Positions 39,893 to 47,239 of a stretch of DNA of 64,000 bases are shown here, one piece after another (position 1 is the stretch's first letter; every line of letters begins with the position of its first letter). Location: NCBI GenBank assembly GCA_965277355.1, contig CBDICN010000002.1, positions 806,001 through 870,000 of the forward strand, written 5' to 3'. The stretch is from RH-AL1 sp965277355. Its GTDB lineage: Bacteria; Pseudomonadota; Alphaproteobacteria; Rhizobiales; Beijerinckiaceae. Both the position numbers and the translations under genes were made by a program. The notes below the pieces were generated by a model. That model ran no database searches. It worked only from the letters and a program-made list of their open reading frames with translations, and was not told the DNA's origin.

Positions 39893-39962
39893 GGGGGTGG
39901 CATAGTGCGGCGACGGGATTTCCAGCCATGCCGCCGAGGGTGCAAGTCCCTCCACCTCCACC
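39893..39962 (+). ncRNA. Compact tRNA-like domain resembling the ends of tmRNA
   Basis: GGGGGTG (39893-39899) can pair with CACCTCC (39953-39959) as a 7-bp acceptor stem with one G-T pair. A discriminator A and CC follow. Directly 5' of the 3' strand is an exact T arm: 5-bp stem GAGGG/CCCTC (39936-39940, 39948-39952) with a 7-nt loop TGCAAGT. The acceptor sequences equal those I recall for some bacterial tmRNAs, and GCGGCGACGGGATTT after the 5' strand resembles the tmRNA 5' region. Only 36 nt lie between acceptor and T arm, so there is no room for a cloverleaf or for the mRNA-like part and pseudoknots. Expression and aminoacylation are untested. Confidence 0.6.
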
Positions 39963-39997
39963 GTCATCCACACCGTAGGACATGCTGTTGAATCGGT

Positions 39998-40255
39998 CTA
40001 GCCCGTTTTAGTGGCGGCCGAGGCCTTGTCCTTATGCCGTCCGGCCGAGATGCCCAATGCGTCGCCATCGAGCACAAAGGCAATCCCTTCCCGCTCCATC
40101 GCAGCTCGCATTGCCGCTAGATTGTTGGCGATCGGGGTCCGGCGTCCGCCCTCGAAATCCTTCACGGTCGAAAGCCCCGTACCGGAGGCCTTTGCCAGTT
40201 CTGACTGTGACCAGTTCAACCAGCCACGAGCGGCTCTGCAATGTTCGGGCGTCAT
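39998..40255 (-). CDS. XRE-family helix-turn-helix regulator
   Basis: 85 aa from ATG 40255. It has a compact HTH of the phage repressor type: CRAARGWLNWSQSELAKASG, then LSTVKDFEGGRRTP, followed by a short tail with GIAFVLDGD. Size and place next to a restriction-modification gene recall the controller (C) proteins of R-M systems, though it is divergent from the transposase rather than joined to the R-M gene. It probably binds the repeated motif in the intergenic region at 40256-40363. Confidence 0.82.
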   Translation of the reverse strand: MTPEHCRAARGWLNWSQSELAKASGTGLSTVKDFEGGRRTPIANNLAAMRAAMEREGIAFVLDGDALGISAGRHKDKASAATKTG

Positions 40256-40284
40256 CCCTTACGGCTAACATCACACAAAAAGTT

Positions 40285-40344
40285 GGTCAAGGTCAGCCTT
40301 TTAGGTTGACTCCATCTATATCAGCCATTACAAGTGAGGTCAGC
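40285..40344. promoter_or_regulatory. Divergent XRE/transposase control region with repeated motif
   Basis: The sequence aaggtcagcc (40289-40298) overlaps a minus-strand -35 box TTGACC (complement at 40285-40290) of the XRE gene. TGAGGTCAGC (40335-40344) lies just after a plus-strand promoter TTGACT (40306) - 17 bp - TACAAG (40329) of the transposase gene. A related TAGGTTGAC lies between. The same 10-bp motif recurs in reverse at 44784-44793. The placement fits repression of both genes by the XRE protein; binding is inferred. Confidence 0.55.
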
Positions 40345-40363
40345 CGAAACGGATGGCCTCGCA

Positions 40364-41326
40364 GTGTCAGAGCATTTCCTCAAATCCCGAGCCGCAAGGA
40401 GCCTTAGCCTCGCTAAGGTCGCGCGCCTCTCGGATGAGGAAGCTTTCGAGTGCTTCAAGATGGTGCGCTGGGCCGACACGGAAGGCGAGCCGGTCTGCCC
40501 CCGTTGCGGGTGCTGCACCTCCTACACACTGGCAAAGCGCAAGCTCTGGGATTGCAAGGCCTGCCGCCACCAGTACAGCGTCACGTCGGGCACCATCTTC
40601 GCCTCGAGAAAGCTCCCGATCGTTACCTACCTCTTGGCCATCGCCATCTTCGTGAACGGCGCGAAAGGCCATTCGGCTTTGCAGCTCTCCCGCGACCTGG
40701 ACGTTCAGTACAAGACGGCCTTCGTGATGAGCCACAAGCTTCGTGAGGCGATGGCCACTGAGACCGCAGACGAGACGCTGGACGGCGAAGTCGAAGTTGA
40801 CGGCGCCTATGTCGGCGGTCACGTCCGGCCGGCGAACAACAAGACCAACCGCGTCGATCGCCGCAAGGTCGAGAACCAGACCGGCAAGCGCCAGGTCGTT
40901 GTCATCATGCGCGAGCGGCGCGGCCTGACGCTGCCCTTCGTGTTCCGCTCCGAGGCGGAGGCCATCGCCACCATCGGCCGCCGCGTGGCGCCGTCCGCCA
41001 CGATCCACGCCGACGAAGCGCGCGGCTGGGATGCGTTGCACGATCGCTTCCTCACCAAGCGGGTGAACCATCAAGAGTGCTACAGCGATGGCGAAGCCTG
41101 CACCAACATGGCTGAGAGCTTCTTTAGCCGTCTTCGGCGGGCTGAGATGGGCATTCACCACAAGATCAGCGGGCGCTATCTGCACGCCTACGCTGGCGAG
41201 ATGGCATGGCGCGAGAACAACCGCAGGGTCTCCAATGGTGCGCAGTACCTTGGCGTGACGGCAGCGGCGCTCAATGCGCCCGTGTCGCGCCAGTGGAAGG
41301 GGTATTGGCAGAGGGCACTTAGCTAG
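40364..41326 (+). CDS. IS1595-family (ISXO2-like) transposase
   Basis: 320 aa from GTG 40364 (SEHFLKSRAARSLSL), with an upstream GTG at 40334 as alternative. An N-terminal zinc ribbon has C45, C48, C64 and C67 (CPRC and CKAC). The catalytic domain contains VDGAYVGG, HADEARGWDAL and the block NMAESFFSRLRRAEMG, as expected for the DDE-type IS1595 transposases. The frame is complete and the protein looks active. Its stop overlaps the convergent R-M stop by 3 bp, leaving no room for a terminator between them. Confidence 0.95.
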   Translation: MSEHFLKSRAARSLSLAKVARLSDEEAFECFKMVRWADTEGEPVCPRCGCCTSYTLAKRKLWDCKACRHQYSVTSGTIFASRKLPIVTYLLAIAIFVNGAKGHSALQLSRDLDVQYKTAFVMSHKLREAMATETADETLDGEVEVDGAYVGGHVRPANNKTNRVDRRKVENQTGKRQVVVIMRERRGLTLPFVFRSEAEAIATIGRRVAPSATIHADEARGWDALHDRFLTKRVNHQECYSDGEACTNMAESFFSRLRRAEMGIHHKISGRYLHAYAGEMAWRENNRRVSNGAQYLGVTAAALNAPVSRQWKGYWQRALS

Positions 41327-44232
41327 ACAGGCACGATCATGTCGTCGGTTATGAAGGCACGCCGATCGTTGACGAACTCTGGCAGTCCTGGGCCTAGAAT
41401 TGGAATGCCATTCGCCTCATCCTCGGACAGCTTGAGATTCAACGACAACAACTCTGGTAGGGGGCTTTCCGCATGGACAAGTCCATATGCCGATGCGACA
41501 GCATTATCTAGGTTGGCCTGCAACTGCTTAAGCGGGTGAGCGCCCGGCATCTCGGCAGATCGATAGAGCTCACGGAAACTCATGTTAAACTCAACCTTAA
41601 GAGCGTTTCTGCCTAGTCGAAGCGCACGGGACGCATTAGCGACATCCCTGATAGCTGAGTAAGACGGCGACTGAGGCCATGGAAAGCTGTCGAATACGGT
41701 ATTAGACGTGTATCTGAAACGTTCTGTTAGTGTTGAACACCGATTTGTAAACCATGACCAATGAATGTTGGATTGAAGGATACCGAAGGAATAGTCATCT
41801 TCATAAGTGAAGACTTGCAAGGCATCGTTCGGGCTTATCGAAGGACATATAAACTCAAATATTGGTCGCAGCGTAACGCGACCGCAGACAATATAACGAC
41901 TCAGTGTCGAAATCGCCTGTTTCATCTCGCTTCTGGGATATGAGAACAACCACCACTTATTGAGAAAGTTTTCATGGTGATGGTTTACTTTTGCTTTTGG
42001 GTCAGCAGCAAGTATCTTGGCATTCCTTATTTTTTCGTCGTTAAATGCCTTCTGGCGAGCAGGCAATACGCTTACTTTAACTCGATCAAAAACGTCTTTA
42101 TATTTTTGTGCAGCTAAAATATCTAGGCCCGAAAAGTCGATAGCATACCTTGATGGCTTACCATCTATTTCACCGATGAGGTCATCCGCAATCATGAAAG
42201 GCCGGACAATAGCCTCATATTTCCTATTTTTTGTTAAGATAGTCTTTGTATCCTCAGGATTTAGAAGGAAGGCTTTATGCCCGTGAGTTTGCCCCTGGAA
42301 ACATCCGCCAAGAGCAGAGTTAACACAAAGAGCGGCTGCCTTTGTTACATCGTGGTTAAAGGAAAGAGATGAACCTATTCTTGCCAGGTCTTCGTGGTAC
42401 CAATTTTTGTCCGGGTCATTACCTTCCTGTAGGTACAGTCTTTTGACGCCTTCTTGCTTCCCCTTCGTCCAATTTACAAGAGAAACGTGAAGGTCCGCTT
42501 CACCCGGCCACACCATGCTTGATACTGCCTCTGTAATTGTCCCGCCGTTTTCTATAATGTAGTCTGTTCCCGCCTCTCTTGAGTAGTTCTGCCGTATGGT
42601 ATTGGTGCCTACTAGGCCGGCTCTATCGCCGGGCTTGAGATGATCATGCGCTAGTCGAAACCAGTGGACACAATAGTCAGCGCGTCCATCAGTCGTTGGA
42701 AAGCGCTCTCGAAGCTGGTGCAAATAATCGACGGCCATATTACGCTGTATCTTGTTCTTACTCTGATAAGGCGGATTGCCGATTATTACATCACAGTCTG
42801 GCCACGGGGCAAACAAGGCGTCGTCTCGAACAATGTTACTATCCAGGTTATCAAGTGGCAGTGCCGCGTCATCGTCTAATGACAATTCCCTTTGGCCGCC
42901 CGTGTTGAACTCCCGCACGACATCATCCATGGATAACTTCTTAGCAAGCATCAGCGTTACCTTAGCTAATTCAACGCCAAACTCATCAATATCTATACCA
43001 AAGAACTGCTTCGCGCTTATTGCGGATTGCAATTTAAATCGGTCACGAAATTGCTTGGCGGTGAGCTGGTTTCGCAAGAGTAACATAATTTTTATATCAA
43101 GCCTCGCCATTTCCCTAAAAGACACATAGAGAAAGTTTCCGCTTCCGCAAGCGGGGTCCAAGACGCGAAACGCCATCAACGATCGTCGAAGTTTGATCAA
43201 TTCTTCCGTATTCTTTGCGTTATCTATTTGGTCTTGCCAAGGACGAACAATTGTTGGGCCTACAATACGTTGTATGTCGGCCTCGGACGTAAAATGTGCG
43301 CCAAGAGCGTGGCGTCGCTCTTTGTCCATGCTATCTTGAAATAGGGTTCCAAATATAGACGGATTAACCTTAGACCAATTATGGTTGGCCGCCCCTTCCT
43401 CCCCGCTGATTAGATCCAACTCGTTGGAAGTTAGCTCGATGGGATATATCTTACTGAAAAGTCCTCCATTGAAATACTGCACGCCCTCATAACGACCGCC
43501 GAACGCACGATTAGGATTGTTCATCTGCGAAAATAAACCATTGAAAAGATCATAAGAGTTTTGACTTCGGTTTCGACAATCGTCTACAATAGACCCGATA
43601 GTGTTGGCTGGCAGCAAGTCAATGTCTTCGGCGAACATTGACACGACTGTTTGAAGTACGAAACGCTGAGCATGCTCTTTCGGCACGGTCCGTTTAGAAC
43701 GGCCAACAAGGCTTTTATACAACTCAGCCATCTTATCAGCCGCTTTACGAGAAACATCCTCACGGTCGTTATTAAAGTGCGGCTCTTTGGGTATTGGAAA
43801 CAGAAAGTTGAAAGCGGGATAGCGTAGAGGAAGATCATCCAGTTCCACATGATCTACCGGATCGTCGATCTGTTTATCAAAATCATAAATCGAAAACTCG
43901 TCAAAGTTGCAAAGCACAACGTACCTGGGGCGGCTTGGTACGCAGTTAATCCAATAATCAAAAGCCTGTCTATAGTGTAGATGCAGCTTTTCTCTTTTCT
44001 TTTTCATTTCCATGATAAGACGAGGACGCCAAACTAGATCGGCGAAATTAACACCCTTGCTGGAAGACTTTCGTATGCGCTCCTCTAAAGTGGCGCCGGC
44101 CTCTTTATAGCCTTGATGGCCGAAGGCTTGGAAAAGCCGGTCGCAGTAAACCTGCGCTTCACCTTTCTCGTCCCCCCGCAACAGGTGTGCGTAGCTTACG
44201 AACTTCCGGATTCTTTCAACTTCGAGTGACAT
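41323..44232 (-). CDS. Single-protein type IIL (MmeI-like) restriction-modification enzyme
   Basis: 969 aa from ATG 44232 (an in-frame start at 44277 is possible). The N-terminal nuclease site is D65 with E75-x-K77 in ADLVWRPRLIMEMKKK. A helical linker follows, then an N6-adenine methyltransferase: motif X GAHFT at 311-315, motif I DPACGSGNF at 359-367 and motif IV NPPYQ at 486-490. A long C-terminal part (about 620-969) would hold the target-recognition domain. In the MmeI class one polypeptide modifies one strand and cuts about 20 bp away. G+C is far below the flanks, showing foreign origin. All key residues seen are intact. The recognition sequence cannot be predicted by eye. Confidence 0.9.
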   Translation of the reverse strand: MSLEVERIRKFVSYAHLLRGDEKGEAQVYCDRLFQAFGHQGYKEAGATLEERIRKSSSKGVNFADLVWRPRLIMEMKKKREKLHLHYRQAFDYWINCVPSRPRYVVLCNFDEFSIYDFDKQIDDPVDHVELDDLPLRYPAFNFLFPIPKEPHFNNDREDVSRKAADKMAELYKSLVGRSKRTVPKEHAQRFVLQTVVSMFAEDIDLLPANTIGSIVDDCRNRSQNSYDLFNGLFSQMNNPNRAFGGRYEGVQYFNGGLFSKIYPIELTSNELDLISGEEGAANHNWSKVNPSIFGTLFQDSMDKERRHALGAHFTSEADIQRIVGPTIVRPWQDQIDNAKNTEELIKLRRSLMAFRVLDPACGSGNFLYVSFREMARLDIKIMLLLRNQLTAKQFRDRFKLQSAISAKQFFGIDIDEFGVELAKVTLMLAKKLSMDDVVREFNTGGQRELSLDDDAALPLDNLDSNIVRDDALFAPWPDCDVIIGNPPYQSKNKIQRNMAVDYLHQLRERFPTTDGRADYCVHWFRLAHDHLKPGDRAGLVGTNTIRQNYSREAGTDYIIENGGTITEAVSSMVWPGEADLHVSLVNWTKGKQEGVKRLYLQEGNDPDKNWYHEDLARIGSSLSFNHDVTKAAALCVNSALGGCFQGQTHGHKAFLLNPEDTKTILTKNRKYEAIVRPFMIADDLIGEIDGKPSRYAIDFSGLDILAAQKYKDVFDRVKVSVLPARQKAFNDEKIRNAKILAADPKAKVNHHHENFLNKWWLFSYPRSEMKQAISTLSRYIVCGRVTLRPIFEFICPSISPNDALQVFTYEDDYSFGILQSNIHWSWFTNRCSTLTERFRYTSNTVFDSFPWPQSPSYSAIRDVANASRALRLGRNALKVEFNMSFRELYRSAEMPGAHPLKQLQANLDNAVASAYGLVHAESPLPELLSLNLKLSEDEANGIPILGPGLPEFVNDRRAFITDDMIVPV

Positions 44233-44325
44233 TTCATTCTTGGCCCCCACCAAGGAGGCTAGGCTGTAGCTAACCACTCGCTTTGATCAACCGGCACGAA
44301 AAGCGAACCTCCGCGCATGTGTCCG

Positions 44326-44763
44326 TCAGGTAACAGCGCGAAAAATACGCCACACCTGCCCGGCATCCGTCCGCTCGCCTTCCACCACGCGAGCCGCCCG
44401 CATCTTCCGCATGGCGCATCCCACGCGCCGCACCACGTCCGTTAGCAGCCGTCGATCCTGCCAGTCCTTGCCCTCGACCTGGCAGAGACGGCAGGCCAGC
44501 TCGCGCGAGGTCAACGGCCGATCGCTCTTGCGCAGCTCGGCTAGCAGGTACTCCCGCAGCTCGTTGCGATAGAACAGCACGATCCGGGCCGCCCGTGGCG
44601 TATCGCCCTTCATGACGCCCTGATAGCCGAGCGAGTCGAGAACCCGTTCCGCCGCCTCGATATCGTTGGCGACGATGGCCATCCGCTCGCGAAGGTCCGC
44701 ATTGAGGGCTTGCAGCTCTGTGCGCTTCGCCAGCAAGCCGTTGATGAGGGTCTGATCGTCCAT
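44326..44763 (-). CDS. Coiled-coil plus winged-helix protein of unknown function
   Basis: 145 aa from ATG 44763. The first 45 residues form a coiled coil (LLAKRTELQALNADLRERM, then VANDIEAAERVLDSL). The rest (RNELREYLLAELRKSDRPL and so on) looks like a winged helix-turn-helix with Cys-containing SRELACRLCQ. Similar short coiled-coil proteins accompany mobile elements in alphaproteobacteria, to my recollection. It precedes the R-M gene by about 90 bp on the same strand, so they may share a promoter at 44764-44806. Its base composition is host-like, unlike the R-M gene. Confidence 0.7.
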   Translation of the reverse strand: MDDQTLINGLLAKRTELQALNADLRERMAIVANDIEAAERVLDSLGYQGVMKGDTPRAARIVLFYRNELREYLLAELRKSDRPLTSRELACRLCQVEGKDWQDRRLLTDVVRRVGCAMRKMRAARVVEGERTDAGQVWRIFRAVT

Positions 44764-44783
44764 GGGCTACATGTAGCATTTTA

Positions 44784-44793
44784 GCTGACCTCA
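44784..44793. promoter_or_regulatory. Reverse copy of the 10-bp motif TGAGGTCAGC
   Basis: On the minus strand TGAGGTCAGC lies directly before TAAAAT (a possible -10 box) and about 20 bp before the ATG at 44763. It is identical to the copy at 40335-40344. This suggests that one regulator governs the cargo promoter and the transposase. Confidence 0.5.
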
Positions 44794-44806
44794 GCCCATA
44801 TGGCTT

Positions 44807-44831
44807 GTTAGTAGTTTGCTACCCCATGCCG
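44807..44831. repeat. Right terminal inverted repeat
   Basis: Read inwards it begins CGGCATGGGGTAGCAAACT, identical over 19 bp to the left end and 24/25 in all. It supplies the TAG that ends the truncated glycosyltransferase half. Confidence 0.95.
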
Positions 44832-46069
44832 CGGAAGTGGTTCGACGTTCCACCGAGCGCCATCGGCAGCCCGAGCCGGCCGACGCCGACGTTGAAGAGG
44901 TCGAACAGTGCGGAATATTCGATCGCGAAAAGACGGGGCAGAAGGCCTTCACCCGCATTGGCGATGGCGAGCTTGGCCTGCAGGCACGCCACCCTCCCGG
45001 GCGCGACGGCGAAAAGCGCCGCCGCCTTTCTTAGCTGATCGGAGTCCGGGCGGTCCTCGGCATCGTAGACGGTGACGAATTCGCCCCGTGCGATCATCAG
45101 ACCGAGGTTGAGCGCGCGGGGCTTGGTCTGCGGTGCGCCATTTGGGACGACGACGGCGCGGAAACCGGGCGGCAGGCCGCAGGCGAACAGGGCCTCGCGG
45201 GTCCGGGCGTCGTTCTGCTCGACGAGGAAGAGCACCTCCAGCTTCGATCGCGGATAGTCGAGTGCGTTCAGGACGGCGACAAGGCGCGGGACCATGCCCA
45301 CCTCGCGAAAGAGCGGCACGAGTACCGTGTAGACCGGCGCCTCGCCGTCGCTCACGGTTGGAGACCCTTCGGTTGGAGGGGTGAGCCCGGCACCACAGAC
45401 GAGAAGCCGGCAGACCATGCTGACGAGGAAGAGCGCGCCGAGCAGGTCGACCACGACCGGCGCCGAGACCCACAGCCCGACGATGCAGCACAGCAGACAG
45501 AGCGCCGCGACCAGGCCGATCCCGACATCCGCGGCGCCCTTGGCCGAGAGATGCGGCGCGGCACTCGGAAGGGCCTCGCTGGCGGCCTCGGCGATCGCGG
45601 CGCGGGTCGCGTGCCGCACCACGTCGCAGAAATGGGCAGGCGTCGTGATCGCGATCCCCGGCAAGGCCATTCCGCCGGAGCGATGGACCGACAGCAGCAA
45701 GGCAAGCTCGTCGTCGCCGGGCGCCACCAGCCAAGCGGCGGTCTGGTCGGCGGCGAGCCGCGCGCGGCCGCGACGCAGCGCGATGACCGGGTCGCAGCCC
45801 GCCGCCAGCAGCGGCCATCCCTCGATGAAGGGCAGGTCGAGGTGCCGGGCGAGGGAGCCGTAATAGCGGGACGCGCTGATCGCGCCGGAGGCCATCAGCG
45901 CTCGCGCGGCCGAGACGCCATCGCGGGTGGCGCGATAGGCGGCCGCCGCAAGGTGCTCCTCGTCGACCTGGCAATCGTTAAGGAAGGCGATGTCGCCCGG
46001 CAGCGAGGCCGACGGCGCCTTGTACCCCGATAATCCATCAGCATCGTCTCGAACACAACATTCACGCAT
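44832..46069 (-). pseudogene. Membrane glycosyltransferase, N-terminal half (split by transposon)
   Basis: About 412 codons from ATG 46069; upstream in-frame ATGs exist. An N-terminal MshEN-like domain (SAARALMASGAISASRYYG, then HLDLPFI) is followed by two membrane spans and a GT2 catalytic start: VYTVLVPLFREVGMVPRL, LFLVEQND, VPNGAPQTKPRALNLGL and VTVYDAEDRPD. It runs into the transposon inverted repeat and stops after four foreign codons. Removing the element plus one 8-bp copy joins NHF-R to AAVLRSVGGWD exactly in frame, giving about 620 aa. It is divergent from cobD. The target site copy is at 44832-44839. Confidence 0.88.
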
Positions 46070-46204
46070 GGACGCACGCAAACTCAAAGCGAGGCGGTAA
46101 TTACGTAGGCTTCGAATGGGACCGTCCATAAACCTTGAGTTGATTCTCATCCTCGAATCCGATCGGCGCGTCGGAGCGTTGCAGACGTGCCGCATTTGGG
46201 AGAG

Positions 46205-47239
46205 ATGAGCCTGGCGGCGAGACGCTGCCGATCCGAAGCTCGCGAGGCCATCATCCTGACCCGCTCCGTCGCGATCTGCGCGGCCGCCCTCCTCATCGAA
46301 GGCTCGATCGGCTATCCGACCGCCCTCTATCGGACGGCGGGCCATCCGGTCGGCTGGGTCGGCGCGCTCATCGCGCGTCTCGATGGCCGCCTCAACCTCG
46401 CCAACGATCCGCCGCGTCGGCGCCGCCGCAACGGCGCGCTGGCGATGGCCGCCGTGGTCGCGCTCTGCGGCGGCACCGGCGCGCTGGCGCAGGCGCTCAG
46501 TTTCGCGGTTCTCCCGCCCGCGCTCGCGCTCCTCGTGGTGGCCGCCCTCGCCTCGTCGTGCTTCGCGCAGCGCAGCCTCGACACGCATGTCGCGGCCGTC
46601 GCCGAAGCGCTGCGCGACGGCGGCGTCCCGGCCGGGCGGCAGGCGGTGGCGATGATCGTCGGGCGCGACGTCTCGCGGCTCGACGAGGCCGGCATCGCCC
46701 GCGCGGCGATCGAGAGCCTCGCCGAGAATTTCTCGGACGGGATCGTCGCGCCGTCGGTCTGGCTGGCGCTGCTCGGGCTGCCGGGCGGCGCGATCTACAA
46801 GGCGATCAACACCGCCGACAGCATGATCGCCCACCGCACGCCGCGCCACGAGGCGTTCGGCTTCGCCGCCGCCAAGATCGACGATGCCGTCAACTGGCCG
46901 GCGGCGCGCCTCGCCGCGCTCTGGCTCGTGCTCGCCGCGCTCGCGACGCCCGGCGCCTCGGCGCGAGGAGCCTGGCGCATCATGCGGCGCGACGCGCGCG
47001 GCCACGCCTCGCCCAACGCCGGCTGGCCGGAGAGCGCGATGGCCGGCGCGCTCGGCATCGTGCTGGGCGGCCCCCGCACCTACGCCGGCCGCACTGTCGC
47101 GGATGCCACGATGGGCGACGGCACCGCGCCGGTCGAGGCGGCGACGATCGCGCTTGCGCTGAACCTGTACCGCCGCGCCTGCGGGCTCAATATCGCGCTT
47201 CTGGCCGGTCTCGCGCTGCTCATCGCGCCATGGCGATGA
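46205..47239 (+). CDS. cobD: Adenosylcobinamide-phosphate synthase (CbiB/CobD)
   Basis: 344 aa from ATG 46205 (ATG 46187 is 6 codons earlier). It is a membrane protein with about five spans and the conserved blocks IEGSIGYP, HPVGWVGALI, ESLAENFSDGIVAP, INTADSMIAHRTPRHEAFG and MAGALGIVLGGP. It attaches the aminopropanol arm to adenosylcobyric acid late in cobalamin synthesis. Its 3' end overlaps that of the convergent cobQ by 20 bp. No cobalamin riboswitch was found upstream. Confidence 0.93.
   Translation: MSLAARRCRSEAREAIILTRSVAICAAALLIEGSIGYPTALYRTAGHPVGWVGALIARLDGRLNLANDPPRRRRRNGALAMAAVVALCGGTGALAQALSFAVLPPALALLVVAALASSCFAQRSLDTHVAAVAEALRDGGVPAGRQAVAMIVGRDVSRLDEAGIARAAIESLAENFSDGIVAPSVWLALLGLPGGAIYKAINTADSMIAHRTPRHEAFGFAAAKIDDAVNWPAARLAALWLVLAALATPGASARGAWRIMRRDARGHASPNAGWPESAMAGALGIVLGGPRTYAGRTVADATMGDGTAPVEAATIALALNLYRRACGLNIALLAGLALLIAPWR

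Larger units (their letters stand above)
39645..44831. mobile_element. 5187-bp IS1595-type transposon carrying a restriction-modification gene
   Basis: It is bounded by 25-bp inverted repeats (24/25 match) and an 8-bp direct repeat CGGAAGTG, and inserted in a glycosyltransferase gene. In order it holds a structured, RNA-like segment (39854-39962), an XRE regulator (minus), an IS1595-like transposase (plus), a type IIL restriction-modification protein (minus) and a coiled-coil/winged-helix protein (minus). IS1595 elements are known to carry passenger genes; this cargo combination is not one I know. The good state of both ends and the exact target duplication point to a recent insertion. The R-M gene has markedly lower G+C than both the host and the rest of the element, so the cargo is itself composite. 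Confidence 0.93.

Noticed and set aside
39893..39962. An ordinary tRNA gene
   Set aside because: The acceptor stem and T arm are right, but no D arm or anticodon arm fits in the 36 nt between them.
46070..46204. Cobalamin riboswitch before cobD, or upstream of cobQ at 48666-48900
   Set aside because: No B12-box-like sequence or fitting fold was found by eye on the relevant strands.
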